This document shows, piece by piece, positions 46,862-55,424 of a stretch of 64,000 nt of DNA. The DNA lies in contig NZ_CP040749.1 of NCBI RefSeq assembly GCF_006065315.1, forward strand, positions 1,426,001 to 1,490,000. The letters are read 5' to 3'. This DNA is from Aureibaculum algae (GTDB lineage Bacteria; Bacteroidota; Bacteroidia; Flavobacteriales; Flavobacteriaceae). The translations under genes were made by a program, and so were the position numbers. Positions within the stretch are counted from its first letter, which is position 1; each line of letters begins with the position of its first letter. Under the pieces are notes generated by a model that did not search any database, was not told where the DNA came from, and saw nothing but the letters and a program-made list of their open reading frames with translations.

Positions 46862-47626
46862 CTAAAACCCTGTTGTAAATAAATTTCGAGCTCCTTTGAT
46901 ACCACATTTTTGATACTTATGGTAAGCCTGTGCAGCACGTTCGTCAATTTGTTTTCCAGTTTCATTATGTATCCATCCGTCTAAGGCCGCTTTTAAAACA
47001 TAAGCTTCAGGTGCCATTAAATGCGTAGTCCATAAAATGGGATTTGCTTTTGCAGATTTCAATTCTGATGAAAAATAGTTTTTACTATAACATGCCAATA
47101 CAATAGCATCTTTTTTAGTGGTTTCCGTTGATTTATATGTTATATTTATATCAAAATCCATTAGGCCATCATGTCCTATATATGACACTAAATCAGCACT
47201 ACCACCAAAGTCTAATGACATTTTATCATGTGTTATAGTAATAGGTTTTTGTCCGTTAGATGCTTTTAAAAAATCTTCAATGCATGTTTTTATTTTTTCA
47301 CCATCATAAGCATCAGCAAGCATATAAACATCTATAGATTTATGCTTAAATAAAATGCGTTCTAAAATAATGGGATTATTAGAGGCGAATGTGCTTACCA
47401 GATTCCAATCGGATGTTTTGTTTTTGAAGTATGACTTTACGCCATAAGTGGCACCCCAATATAAATTGTTTTTTGTGTCTTGACCATTACCCAAACTTTT
47501 TGGAACCGGAACGATACCTTGGTTAATATTATCGCAAAGTGCAACAAAGGTGTGTATGGTTTTGGTTTGCCCAAAAATGTTTATGGATAAAAGAGTGAGT
47601 AAAACTAAACTCGAAAGAATTTTCAT
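46862..47626 (-). CDS. Secreted hypothetical protein
   Basis: 254 residues. A signal peptide (about 1-19, ending NIFGQ) is followed by TIHTFVALCDNINQGIVPVP, NNLYWGATYGVKSYFK, and the segment SYIGHDGLMDF. The last part has DAIVLACYSKNYFSSELK and TTHLMAPEAYVLKAALDGWIH. The succession of Cys and His near strand ends suggests an alpha/beta enzyme-like fold, but I recognise no family. It appears monocistronic. Its stop is 3 bp from the end of the UbiA-like gene. Confidence 0.65.
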   Translation of the reverse strand: MKILSSLVLLTLLSINIFGQTKTIHTFVALCDNINQGIVPVPKSLGNGQDTKNNLYWGATYGVKSYFKNKTSDWNLVSTFASNNPIILERILFKHKSIDVYMLADAYDGEKIKTCIEDFLKASNGQKPITITHDKMSLDFGGSADLVSYIGHDGLMDFDINITYKSTETTKKDAIVLACYSKNYFSSELKSAKANPILWTTHLMAPEAYVLKAALDGWIHNETGKQIDERAAQAYHKYQKCGIKGARNLFTTGF

Positions 47627-47735
47627 GGTAAAACTATTTAATTGAATTTCAAAAATAGTGCATCAATTGAGGAGTGAAAAGTATAAATGAGTAAACGCGA
47701 CCTTTTAATGTATAACCGATTTGTTCCAATAAAAA

Positions 47736-47757
47736 AGCGTCCCACTCCTGGGACGCT
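47736..47757 (-). terminator. Rho-independent terminator downstream of lipA
   Basis: A 9-bp perfect stem (AGCGTCCCA with TGGGACGCT, loop CTCC) is followed on the minus strand by a run of six T. It lies about 130 bases beyond the lipA stop, leaving room for a structured 3' leader or small RNA. Confidence 0.88.
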
Positions 47758-47885
47758 CTAAATTTAACTAACTCAAATAATTTATACAATGAAAGCAAAC
47801 TACTTTGCTTACACATCTATAACGGCAAGTTCCATGCCAAAATTGTATGAGTTGAGTAATTGAAAAGTTAAAAAGTGTTAAAATT
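47758..47885. other. Structured spacer after lipA, with a possible 24-codon frame
   Basis: On the minus strand this stretch precedes the terminator and holds a hairpin GCAAA-GTAG-TTTGC and a GGCA...TGCC pairing. On the plus strand a 24-codon frame starts at ATG 47789 and ends at a TGA near 47863. It begins MKANYFAYTSIT. Either a small RNA or 3' UTR of lipA, or a tiny peptide, could explain the order; neither is supported beyond this. Confidence 0.3.
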
Positions 47886-48752
47886 TTATAAAATGTGTTT
47901 TTGTGCCTTGTAAGAAGAGCGTACCAAAGCACCACTTTCTACATGTCTAAAGCCTAGTTTTAATCCAAACTCTTCGTATTTTTTAAATTGCTCAGGCGTA
48001 ATAAATTCTTTTACAGGTAAGTGCATTTTACTAGGTTGTAAATACTGACCGATAGTAACTACATCAACATTCACATTTTTAAGATCTGTCATGGTTTGCA
48101 TAACTTCGTCTTCTTTTTCACCCAAGCCTAACATAATTCCAGATTTTGTTCTTTTGATACCACTATCTTTTAGATATTTTAATACCGCCAAACTCCGATC
48201 ATATTTTGCCTGAATTCGAACTTCTCTTGTCAAACGTCTTACAGTTTCTACGTTGTGTGATACTACCTCAGGTGATACAGCTATAATTCTGTCTAAATTT
48301 TTATGTATAAGTTGAAAATCAGGAATTAAAGTTTCTAATGTAGTTTCCGGATTTGCCCTACGTATAGCATTGACTGTTTCTTCCCAAATTATAGAACCAC
48401 CATCTTTTAAATCATCTCTATCAACAGAAGTAATTACGGCATGTTTTATTTGCATTAATTTAATTGAACGAGCTACTTTTTCAGGTTCTTCCCAATCTAC
48501 AGTATCAGGTCTGCCTGTTTTTACACCACAGAATCCACAAGAACGCGTACAAACGTTACCTAAAATCATGAACGTAGCAGTGCCCTCTCCCCAACATTCA
48601 CCCATGTTGGGACAGCTACCGCTGGTACAAATTGTGTGTAAATCGTATTTTTCAACCAAACTTCTTAATTCAGTATATTTTTTACCTGTTGGTAGTTTTA
48701 CACGTAACCATTTTGGTTTTTTTACGGGAAGTATTACAGATTCTTCTGACAT
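47886..48752 (-). CDS. lipA: Lipoyl synthase
   Basis: 288 residues from ATG 48752. A radical-SAM enzyme that inserts two sulfurs into protein-bound octanoate. The radical-SAM cluster is CTRSCGFC. The auxiliary cluster is formed by [12 protein letters not shown]. The end has [10 protein letters not shown], where the RSSY serine binds the auxiliary cluster. A longer frame to 48869 contains no LipA-like residues and spans the -7 box, so it is rejected. It supplies lipoate for PdhC and the glycine cleavage H protein. Confidence 0.96.
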   Translation of the reverse strand: MSEESVILPVKKPKWLRVKLPTGKKYTELRSLVEKYDLHTICTSGSCPNMGECWGEGTATFMILGNVCTRSCGFCGVKTGRPDTVDWEEPEKVARSIKLMQIKHAVITSVDRDDLKDGGSIIWEETVNAIRRANPETTLETLIPDFQLIHKNLDRIIAVSPEVVSHNVETVRRLTREVRIQAKYDRSLAVLKYLKDSGIKRTKSGIMLGLGEKEDEVMQTMTDLKNVNVDVVTIGQYLQPSKMHLPVKEFITPEQFKKYEEFGLKLGFRHVESGALVRSSYKAQKHIL

Positions 48753-48779
48753 ATTCTCTTGTTCAATTTTTATGGAATG

Positions 48780-48787
48780 CAAAGTTA
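48780..48787 (-). promoter_or_regulatory. -7 promoter box of lipA
   Basis: TAACTTTG followed by C on the minus strand matches TAnnTTTG. The predicted transcript start is about 24 bases before ATG 48752. Confidence 0.45.
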
Positions 48788-48880
48788 CGAATTCAATTTT
48801 AAACTTAAGGATATTTGGAATATTCTGTAAAGGGCATGTTAATCCATTTTTCCATACAACCGTTGGCATTTAAATTGGGG

Positions 48881-50101
48881 TTATAGATTAAAAAGATACC
48901 ACACACTAAATCCGATAAGGAATACAATACCCAAATAGCTTACTATTTTCATTCCGATTGACGGATGCCATTCTTTTGGAGTATGCTTACCCGAAATCAA
49001 CATAAAATTAGCAATAGCATAAAATGGAGCCGTTAAAAAAGATAGGATGGTTGCAATTTTAACTAAGGTTATCATATTGGAAATAAAATAGAATAAGATA
49101 ATCATGGTACCTGCTGAAAGTATGATAATCCAGAAATTATAAGTTAGCTTCGTTTTTTTATTAAATAATAATACTGATGATCTTTCCATAGCACGAGGCG
49201 AAGCATCTAGCGTTGTTAGTGTTGTGCTCAACATTGTAGTAAAGGCGGCAATACCAATAAAGATAGCTGTATGTGAACCTAAAGTTTCTGTATATAGACC
49301 AATTATTTGTTGTGCGAAAACACCTGCACTACTGCTAAATTCACTACCAGATTGGTACATAAGCAAAGCTCCCAAACCTAAAAAACAAAAAGCTAAAATT
49401 GTTGTACCTATATAACCAATGTTAAAGTCGAATATGGATTGCTTCGTGTTATATGTATTGTTTCCATCCTTTTGCTTTTCCAATGCCCATAGGGAGTGCC
49501 AAGTGGAAATATCTAGCGGAGCAGGCATCCATCCTAAAAAAGTAATTAGAAAACCAATTTCTAATGCTCCTTCAGGGATGATTTGAGTAAAACTAACAGT
49601 CTTGTTGGTGTTAAAAATGGCAACCCCAAACGCTATTAAGGTACTTACGGTGAGTATAACAATAATAACCTTAATTAAGTTATCAAGTAGTTTGTATTTA
49701 CCAATTAACAATGTGGTTAAACAAATCAGCGTTATGATTATACTCCATAGGGTAACATCTGGGGTAATGCCAAATAGATTTGCAGCTAACCCTGCAGTTA
49801 CTATCGTAACGGCAGCTTGTATGGTAAACATTGTTGTTAGTGTAAGAATATAATATACAATCAAAACACCTTTGCCAAGTCTCTTATAGCCATCAATTAA
49901 ACTTTCTCCAGTTGCAGTCGCATAACGTGGCCCATATTGAAAAAAAGGATATTTAAAAAGGTTAACTAAAAGTATTGCCCATATAAGTCCAAATCCGAAA
50001 TCGGCTCCAGCTCGTGTTGATTGCACTAAATGAGAAACGCCTATTGCGGCACCGGCAAATAGCAAACCAGGGCCTAGTTTTTTTAGCCAACTTTTATTCA
50101 T
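48881..50101 (-). CDS. Nramp-related transporter with non-canonical metal site
   Basis: 406 residues with about 11 membrane helices. GPGLLFAGAAIG at the start of helix 1 and the MPAPLDISTW segment of helix 6 show the Nramp (MntH/SLC11) fold. The helix-1 metal motif DPGN is GVSH here, and the helix-6 MPH is MPA. The usual manganese or iron ligands Asp and Asn are thus absent. The Nramp-related magnesium transporters (NRMT) are known non-canonical members and are one possibility; another cation or proton-linked substrate is equally open. It is a single minus-strand gene, with 128 bp to lipA. Confidence 0.8.
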   Translation of the reverse strand: MNKSWLKKLGPGLLFAGAAIGVSHLVQSTRAGADFGFGLIWAILLVNLFKYPFFQYGPRYATATGESLIDGYKRLGKGVLIVYYILTLTTMFTIQAAVTIVTAGLAANLFGITPDVTLWSIIITLICLTTLLIGKYKLLDNLIKVIIVILTVSTLIAFGVAIFNTNKTVSFTQIIPEGALEIGFLITFLGWMPAPLDISTWHSLWALEKQKDGNNTYNTKQSIFDFNIGYIGTTILAFCFLGLGALLMYQSGSEFSSSAGVFAQQIIGLYTETLGSHTAIFIGIAAFTTMLSTTLTTLDASPRAMERSSVLLFNKKTKLTYNFWIIILSAGTMIILFYFISNMITLVKIATILSFLTAPFYAIANFMLISGKHTPKEWHPSIGMKIVSYLGIVFLIGFSVWYLFNL

Positions 50102-50324
50102 GGTTTAAAAATAGTCTCAAGGGGTTGATATTTTGCCAATTCTTTTTTTGATTGCTTGTGCCAACCGCACGAAACATGTCAATAATATTTCACAGAATTG
50201 TAGTTTGCTTTTGTGAAAATAGTGATTTTTTTTTAATGCCTATCCCGTATTAATTAATACAGCACTAAAGCAAATTTAAAATGATACTATTAAGATGTTG
50301 GCGAATTGATACGTGTTGATTGTA

Positions 50325-50888
50325 TTATGACTTTGCGGAGTTAATAATTTCGGCCAATAATTTTTTAGCTCGTAATAACTTAACTTTAATCGTACTCATG
50401 GGTTCATTAAGTTCTATAACCATTTCCTTATAGCTCATTTCTTGAAAAAAACGAAGGTTTATAATTTCTTGATAATGAGGTTTTAGCTGTTTTATAAAGG
50501 CTAGTAATTGTGCTAAATTTTGTTCTATTATTAAAAGGTCATCAGGCGTTGGCTCTGCATCTTCTATTTTATACGCTTCAGAATTTTTTTTGTCAATAGA
50601 AATTGTTTCTGTCTTTTTTTTACGTAGTTGGTCAATAAACAAGTTATTGGCAATGGAAAGTAGCCATGTTTTGAACTCGTAATTTTCGTCAAATGTATCA
50701 ATTTTATCAAATGCTTTCGAAAAAGTTCTGATGGTGACATCTTCCGCCTCATTTTCGTCATTTGTTTTGTTGAGAATGAAACGATAAATGTCTTTCCAAA
50801 ACATATTAAGCAAAAACGTATAAGAAGTTTCATCTCCTTGTTTTGCTTTGTTGATGCTATCAATAATATTTTCCGTCTTTTTTACCAA
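50325..50888 (-). CDS. ECF-type RNA polymerase sigma factor
   Basis: 187 residues. Region 2 includes DIYRFILNKTNDENEAEDVTI and TFSKAFDKI with WLLSIANNLFIDQLRKKK, the -10 recognition helix. Region 4 has LKPHYQEIINLRFFQEMSYKEM and the helix-turn-helix ending STIKVKLLRAKKLL. The only reasonable start is TTG 50888 inside the glycosyltransferase end; both genes overlap by 7 bases, implying translational coupling. No anti-sigma gene follows; the gene to the left is Nramp-like, 223 bp away. The signal it senses is unknown. Confidence 0.88.
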   Translation of the reverse strand: MVKKTENIIDSINKAKQGDETSYTFLLNMFWKDIYRFILNKTNDENEAEDVTIRTFSKAFDKIDTFDENYEFKTWLLSIANNLFIDQLRKKKTETISIDKKNSEAYKIEDAEPTPDDLLIIEQNLAQLLAFIKQLKPHYQEIINLRFFQEMSYKEMVIELNEPMSTIKVKLLRAKKLLAEIINSAKS

Positions 50889-51994
50889 GCGTTGGGTTTT
50901 CCTTTTAAGTTTCTAATAAATATTATGAATTGAATAAAAACTAAATAAATATCTAGTATTGGAAACCAAGGAATCAAATCTTTTTCATTGAGTTTTTCGG
51001 CAGCTTTTCCAATAATAATATATTGTATAAGTAGTCGTAAGAGCATTAATAAGATTACAATCCAAATTTCCAGTTGTCCAATTAACGCATAAGCCAACAA
51101 TATTATTGTGAGTAACCAAAATGAGAGTTGAGAAATATAATAAACACCTAATAAAGCTTTATGAATAGGTTTATAGTAGTTAGCAGTGGTGGTATGCCTT
51201 CTTTTTTGATTGAACCAACTTTTAAATGTTGTGTTCGGTTCTGAAATGGTAAAACTTTGTTTTGTAAAACAAATAGTTGTGTTTTTTTGATTAGCAACTT
51301 CATTGATAAAGAGGTCATCATCTCCCGATTTAATATTGGCATGGCTTTCAAGTCCATTGACCTCGGTAAATAGACTTTTTTTATAGGCTAAATTTCTACC
51401 TACTCCCATATAAGGCATATCCATTTTTGTGTAGGAAAAATACTGGACCGCCGTTATCAATGTCTCATAACGGATAATTTTATTCAAAAAGGAATTGGAT
51501 ATTTTTTTATAAGCACCATATCCCAACACTATTTTTTTACGATCACTGAATTGAGATGCCATTTCTGAAATCCAATGTGTTGAAGCAGGTTCGCAATCAG
51601 CATCAGTAAATAAAAGATATTCATATTTTGCCGCCTCAACGCCTTTAGTAATCGCATTCTTTTTGTTGCCAGAATAATCCTCACTAGCTTTTATTTCAAT
51701 AATTTTGAGATGACGAAATCTTATTTGATATTCTTCAAGTAGGGCAGAAGTAGTATCTGAAGAAGCATCATTAACAACAATTACTTCAAAATCTAGGTAT
51801 CTCTGTGTAAGTACTTTTTCTAAATGTAGCTTTAAATTATCAGCTTCATTTCGGGCACAGATAATTACCGAAAATTTTAATCGTTGTATGTTGGTTACTT
51901 CTTGTTTTGAAAAAGTAAATTTACTAAATATGTAAAAATAGAATAGTTGAGCAACAACACTCAAAATAAAAATTACATATAAAAAGGATAACAT
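50882..51994 (-). CDS. Family 2 glycosyltransferase, membrane-bound
   Basis: 370 residues. A membrane segment at the N-terminus (about 2-22) is followed by the GT2 fold: SVIICARNEADNL, VIVVNDASSD, FTDADCEPAS with the DxD, then SGDDDLFINE and the QKRRH segment in place of QxxRW. Two or three hydrophobic helices end the protein. It transfers a sugar from a nucleotide sugar at the inner membrane face; the acceptor is unknown. It overlaps the upstream small-protein gene by one base and the sigma gene by 7 bases, so these three form one unit. Confidence 0.88.
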   Translation of the reverse strand: MLSFLYVIFILSVVAQLFYFYIFSKFTFSKQEVTNIQRLKFSVIICARNEADNLKLHLEKVLTQRYLDFEVIVVNDASSDTTSALLEEYQIRFRHLKIIEIKASEDYSGNKKNAITKGVEAAKYEYLLFTDADCEPASTHWISEMASQFSDRKKIVLGYGAYKKISNSFLNKIIRYETLITAVQYFSYTKMDMPYMGVGRNLAYKKSLFTEVNGLESHANIKSGDDDLFINEVANQKNTTICFTKQSFTISEPNTTFKSWFNQKRRHTTTANYYKPIHKALLGVYYISQLSFWLLTIILLAYALIGQLEIWIVILLMLLRLLIQYIIIGKAAEKLNEKDLIPWFPILDIYLVFIQFIIFIRNLKGKPNAW

Positions 51995-52197
51995 TAGCTA
52001 TGTTGAGGTTCTTTACAAGTGTCAAATTGATCAGGTGATTTACCGCAAAAACCACAAGAATCACCATTTTCATTTAATATTGGATTTTGACTAGCACATG
52101 TACCTGCAAATTTACCATCTTTTTTGGCCCAAATCTTAATAGCAATTCCGGCAAAAGCTAAGGCTAACAGCCCTAATGTAAGGAGTAAAAGTTTCAT
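51994..52197 (-). CDS. Small Cys-rich membrane protein
   Basis: 67 residues. One membrane helix (about 2-21) is followed by a positive stretch (KIWAKKDGK). Then comes an exposed domain with four cysteines: GTCAS, DSCGFCGKSPD with a CxxC, and DTC. The CxxC pair suggests metal binding or redox pairing. I do not recognise a named family. It is the first gene of the unit with the glycosyltransferase and ECF sigma genes and overlaps the former by one base. Confidence 0.75.
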   Translation of the reverse strand: MKLLLLTLGLLALAFAGIAIKIWAKKDGKFAGTCASQNPILNENGDSCGFCGKSPDQFDTCKEPQHS

Positions 52198-52212
52198 AAA
52201 AATTATTTTCTA

Positions 52213-52220
52213 CAAAGGTA
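52213..52220 (-). promoter_or_regulatory. -7 promoter box of the small membrane protein unit
   Basis: TACCTTTG on the minus strand matches TAnnTTTG; the start would be about 12 bases before the ATG at 52197. A TTG-like CAA on the plus strand lies 25 bases away, slightly long for the -33 spacing. Confidence 0.45.
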
Positions 52221-52340
52221 CTCAAATTCAATGAATTTTAATAGCCAAGAAAATATTTAGTATATTTATCAAAACGATGAGCCCGATTTTAAATGAAATT
52301 TACTATTGAAAATCGGGTTCCTAACTAAACTTTATACAAT

Positions 52341-53018
52341 ATGAAAAATTATTTAGCAGAAATGTTCGGAACATTTGTTCTGGTTTTTATTGGCTGTGGT
52401 AGTGCAGTAATTTCCGGCGGAGATGTCGGTTTTTTAGGTATAGCATTTGCATTCGGTATTGCAGTTTTAGCGATGGTCTATGCCATTGGACCTGTATCAG
52501 GTTGTCACATTAATCCCGCTATTACAGTGGGTATGCTCTTTGCAGGAAAAATTAATGCCAAAGATGCTGGCGGTTATATTATTTTCCAGATTATAGGTGC
52601 TATTTTGGGTGCTGGGGTATTATTCTTAATTGCTGGTGGTCATGCTGATTATGATATTGCAATAAATGGATTAGGACAAAATGGATATGGCACAGGGTCT
52701 CCTAATGGGTACAACATGCAATCTGCATTTATAGCAGAAGTGGTTTTAACAGCAATTTTTTTATTAGTTATTTTTGGTGTTACACATAAGGATGCCAATG
52801 TTAAATTTGCGGGAATTGCTATTGGATTGGCTTTAACTATGATACATATTGTGGGCATTCCTATTTCAGGAACTTCAGTAAATCCTGCACGTAGTATCGG
52901 ACCTGCTTTATTTGTACAAGGACTTGCGTTAACTCAATTGTGGCTGTTTATTGTAGCACCAATCATTGGTGGTATTTTAGGAGCTTTGATATGGAAAATT
53001 ATTAAACCAGTAGGATAA
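52341..53018 (+). CDS. aqpZ: Aquaporin Z-type water channel
   Basis: 225 residues, the usual size, with six membrane helices and two half-helices. Both NPA boxes are intact: GCHINPAITVGM and SVNPARSIGPAL. The arginine after the second NPA is part of the selectivity filter. HINPAITVG and EMFGTFVLVFIGCG match the water-selective AqpZ branch. It acts in the inner membrane. It is transcribed alone, with a bidirectional terminator after it. Confidence 0.95.
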   Translation: MKNYLAEMFGTFVLVFIGCGSAVISGGDVGFLGIAFAFGIAVLAMVYAIGPVSGCHINPAITVGMLFAGKINAKDAGGYIIFQIIGAILGAGVLFLIAGGHADYDIAINGLGQNGYGTGSPNGYNMQSAFIAEVVLTAIFLLVIFGVTHKDANVKFAGIAIGLALTMIHIVGIPISGTSVNPARSIGPALFVQGLALTQLWLFIVAPIIGGILGALIWKIIKPVG

Positions 53019-53027
53019 ACAGTTTAA

Positions 53028-53070
53028 AAAAAAATGCACTTAGATAATAATTATCTAAGTGCATTTTTTT
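53028..53070. terminator. Bidirectional terminator between aqpZ and the yceI-end of the lipid operon
   Basis: A 20-bp perfect stem (53028-53047 with 53051-53070) around TGCACTTAGATAA has a TAA loop and poly-A/poly-T arms. It lies between convergent genes. Confidence 0.92.
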
Positions 53071-53084
53071 TGTTTTAAAATAGA

Positions 53085-53699
53085 TCACTCTTTTTTCAAA
53101 TATATTGCTGCACTAATTCCTACTTCGCTCCATGTTTTGCTTACTCCATCAGGGCCCTTATGCAAATCAAAACATGCTTTACTTATAGATTCTAAAGCAG
53201 ATTGAGCTTTAAAATCTTCTAAATTCAATGAACCTTCTAATTCAACTAATTGACCACTTGAAGTATAAGTAACAGGAACTTTATGCTGTACACCATTCAT
53301 TTTTAGATCTACGTTACCTGTACCGTCTTGTTTTAAGTTTAAAGTACCTGTTAAAGATACAGTAGCATCCATTACTCCAAAAAACAACGTTTTTAATTTT
53401 GAATCTCTAATAGAATCCTTAGAAAATAAACTGCTCACTGGTATGTCAAATGTAGTGCCATCTAAAGCACCCACAGCTGTGGTATCATTCTTAACATTAC
53501 CAAGTGTAATTTCTTGAAAAACACCATGTACCGCTACTTTATCAGTAGTTTTATAACCAGTCCAATTTACAGTGATGGTTTTAGATTCAATAGAAAATTT
53601 TGCAGGTACTTCTTTTTTAACTTCTTTTTTGCAAGAAATAGCACTTATACTAAGTACTGCACCTAAAAATACTACGGATAACTTCTTTGTTAGATTCAT
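53085..53699 (-). CDS. YceI-family lipid-binding lipoprotein
   Basis: 204 residues. The signal peptide ends in a lipobox (ISC) followed by KKEVKKEV. The mature part is a YceI-type eight-strand barrel: ITVNWTGYKTTDKVAVHGVFQEI, TFDIPVSSLFS, GNVDLKMNGVQHKVPVTY and a closing ISAAIYL strand. Homologues bind isoprenoids or fatty chains in the periplasm. It is the last gene of a minus-strand operon of lipid genes (1 bp after the acyl-CoA-binding protein gene), which fits a lipid carrier. Confidence 0.85.
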   Translation of the reverse strand: MNLTKKLSVVFLGAVLSISAISCKKEVKKEVPAKFSIESKTITVNWTGYKTTDKVAVHGVFQEITLGNVKNDTTAVGALDGTTFDIPVSSLFSKDSIRDSKLKTLFFGVMDATVSLTGTLNLKQDGTGNVDLKMNGVQHKVPVTYTSSGQLVELEGSLNLEDFKAQSALESISKACFDLHKGPDGVSKTWSEVGISAAIYLKKE

Positions 53700-53700
53700 A

Positions 53701-53970
53701 TTAATTTATTTTTTGATTTGTTATTTTTTCAACTAATTCAATATATTTTTCTTTGGCTTCATCAATACTTAAATTTTTAATTTGAAACCATGCATTTAGT
53801 TTAAAGGCATTTTTTAGAGGAATACCTTCAGTAGGTTGCTTAAAATTACCACCTTTTGTTGCTTGCTTATAATAGGCATAAAACATTAGCATAGTGTCTG
53901 GTGGAATTTTTTGTGTCATCGCCGAGGCAATATCAAAGGCAGCTATAAATCTTTCATCAAGTTTAGACAT
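53701..53970 (-). CDS. Acyl-CoA-binding protein
   Basis: 89 residues, the standard ACBP size. It shows FIAAFDIASAM, MLMFYAYYKQATKG and KAWFQIKNLSIDEAKEKYIELV in the order of the four-helix ACBP fold. The Tyr-Tyr-Lys acyl-CoA contact is present as YYKQAT, and the second lysine as LKNAF-K. ACBP is frequent in eukaryotes and scattered in bacteria. It overlaps the psd gene by 8 bases, so it is coupled to phospholipid synthesis and probably buffers acyl-CoA or acyl-ACP-like intermediates. Confidence 0.88.
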   Translation of the reverse strand: MSKLDERFIAAFDIASAMTQKIPPDTMLMFYAYYKQATKGGNFKQPTEGIPLKNAFKLNAWFQIKNLSIDEAKEKYIELVEKITNQKIN

Positions 53971-54616
53971 AAGTTGCTATTACGGTTTCTCCTCCTTTAA
54001 CTTTATCATTTATAGATACATTAATTTTCATATCTAATGGTACAAAAATATCTACTCTAGATCCAAATTTAATAAATCCGGAATCGGCACCTTGTACGGC
54101 ATTATCATTCTCTTTGGCATAATTAACAATCCGTCTTGCCATGGCACCAGCTATTTGCCGAAACAAAATTTTACCAACTGTTCTATTTTCAACGACGACT
54201 GTTGTTCTCTCATTATCTGTCGATGATTTTGGATGCCAAGCCACTAGATACTTACCAGGATGGTATTTACTATAAATTATTTTACCACCAATAGGGTATC
54301 TCGTTACATGTACATTCAAAGGTGACATAAATATAGAAATCTGTCTACGTTTATCTTTAAAAAATTCGTTTTCTTCGACTTCTTCAATAACGACAACCTT
54401 CCCATCTACAGCAGCAATGATTTGATTGTCATTTTCTACAGTGTGTCTTTTAGGGTTTCTAAAAAACTGTAGTATTAAAACAAACAGAATTAAAAAAAGA
54501 ACCATAATGGAAGTTCTTAACCATTCAACATGAATGAGGTTATCCACTAATAAAATAATACCAGCAAAAATAAGCATAGAAATCATGATTATTTTATATC
54601 CTTCTTTATGAAACAT
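53963..54616 (-). CDS. psd: Phosphatidylserine decarboxylase, short bacterial form
   Basis: 217 residues. Two membrane helices (about 8-48) are followed by a beta-rich domain ending in an IKFGSRVDIFVP motif. Autocleavage between Gly185 and Ser186 would create the pyruvoyl group. FMSPLNVHVTRYPIGG and NERTTVVVENR are the family's substrate-binding strands. It converts phosphatidylserine to phosphatidylethanolamine at the inner membrane. No pssA gene is in the window. It lies between cdsA (12 bp) and the ACBP gene (8-base overlap). Confidence 0.92.
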   Translation of the reverse strand: MFHKEGYKIIMISMLIFAGIILLVDNLIHVEWLRTSIMVLFLILFVLILQFFRNPKRHTVENDNQIIAAVDGKVVVIEEVEENEFFKDKRRQISIFMSPLNVHVTRYPIGGKIIYSKYHPGKYLVAWHPKSSTDNERTTVVVENRTVGKILFRQIAGAMARRIVNYAKENDNAVQGADSGFIKFGSRVDIFVPLDMKINVSINDKVKGGETVIATYV

Positions 54617-54628
54617 TTTTTATAATAA

Positions 54629-55423
54629 TTAAGTGATGATATGTAAATATACGTAAACGAAAGGTGCAGCAAAAATAATACTATCTAGTCGATCTAAAAA
54701 TCCACCATGTCCAGGTATAAAATTGCTACTATCTTTAATGCCTGCTTCTCTTTTAAATTTAGACTCTATTAAGTCGCCTAAAAGTCCAAAACCAAAGACA
54801 ATAAAAGCAATTATTATCCAATGAATTAGTGCAATATTAGTTAAGTATAATGAGATGATATAGCCGCCAATTAAAGCTGCTACCATCCCCCCTAAGGCAC
54901 CTTCAACAGTTTTGTTTGGAGATACTTTTTTGTATAATTTTGTTTTACCAATAGTACTGCCCACTAAATACGCAAAAGTATCACTAATCCAAATTAAAAC
55001 AAAAACACTTAAAATAATTTTTGGATGGTATTCACCATTAATAAAAGGAACTTGTATTAGCATTGCAAAAGGCAAGGCAATATATGCCAATGCTAAAAAG
55101 TAATGTCCTAGTTTACTAGACGTTAGTGTTATTTTCGATATAAATAGTTGATAGATGACAGGCACAAATAAACTCGTGATGAGTAAAAAGTGTAGGTATT
55201 TAGAAACCAGCGTAGGGGTTTCAATATAATTAAGATAAATTAAGGTTGCTACAACAAAGGTCCATTTATAACTAAGATGAATTAAATTTTTAAATTCATA
55301 AAGACATAACATCATAAAGATGTAAAAAACGGCATAGAAAGATTCTTTAGCATAAAGTATACTACCAATAACTAAAGCAACGTAAATTATGCCTGATAAT
55401 GCTCTGACAACAATTTCTCGCAT
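54629..55423 (-). CDS. cdsA: Phosphatidate cytidylyltransferase (CDP-diacylglycerol synthase)
   Basis: 264 residues with about eight membrane helices. It makes CDP-diacylglycerol, the precursor of phosphatidylserine. The family signature is complete: SKFKREAGIKDSSNFIPGHG ending in GFLDRLDS. An earlier SPNKTVEGALGG loop is also conserved. Here it feeds psd, the gene that follows. The upstream LUD gene ends 1 bp from its start. Confidence 0.95.
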   Translation of the reverse strand: MREIVVRALSGIIYVALVIGSILYAKESFYAVFYIFMMLCLYEFKNLIHLSYKWTFVVATLIYLNYIETPTLVSKYLHFLLITSLFVPVIYQLFISKITLTSSKLGHYFLALAYIALPFAMLIQVPFINGEYHPKIILSVFVLIWISDTFAYLVGSTIGKTKLYKKVSPNKTVEGALGGMVAALIGGYIISLYLTNIALIHWIIIAFIVFGFGLLGDLIESKFKREAGIKDSSNFIPGHGGFLDRLDSIIFAAPFVYVYLHIIT

Positions 55424-55424
55424 G

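Noticed and set aside
50247..50260. GTATTAATTAATAC palindrome downstream of the sigma factor
   Set aside because: Perfect but short and AT-only apart from its ends, without a T run; common by chance in this base composition.
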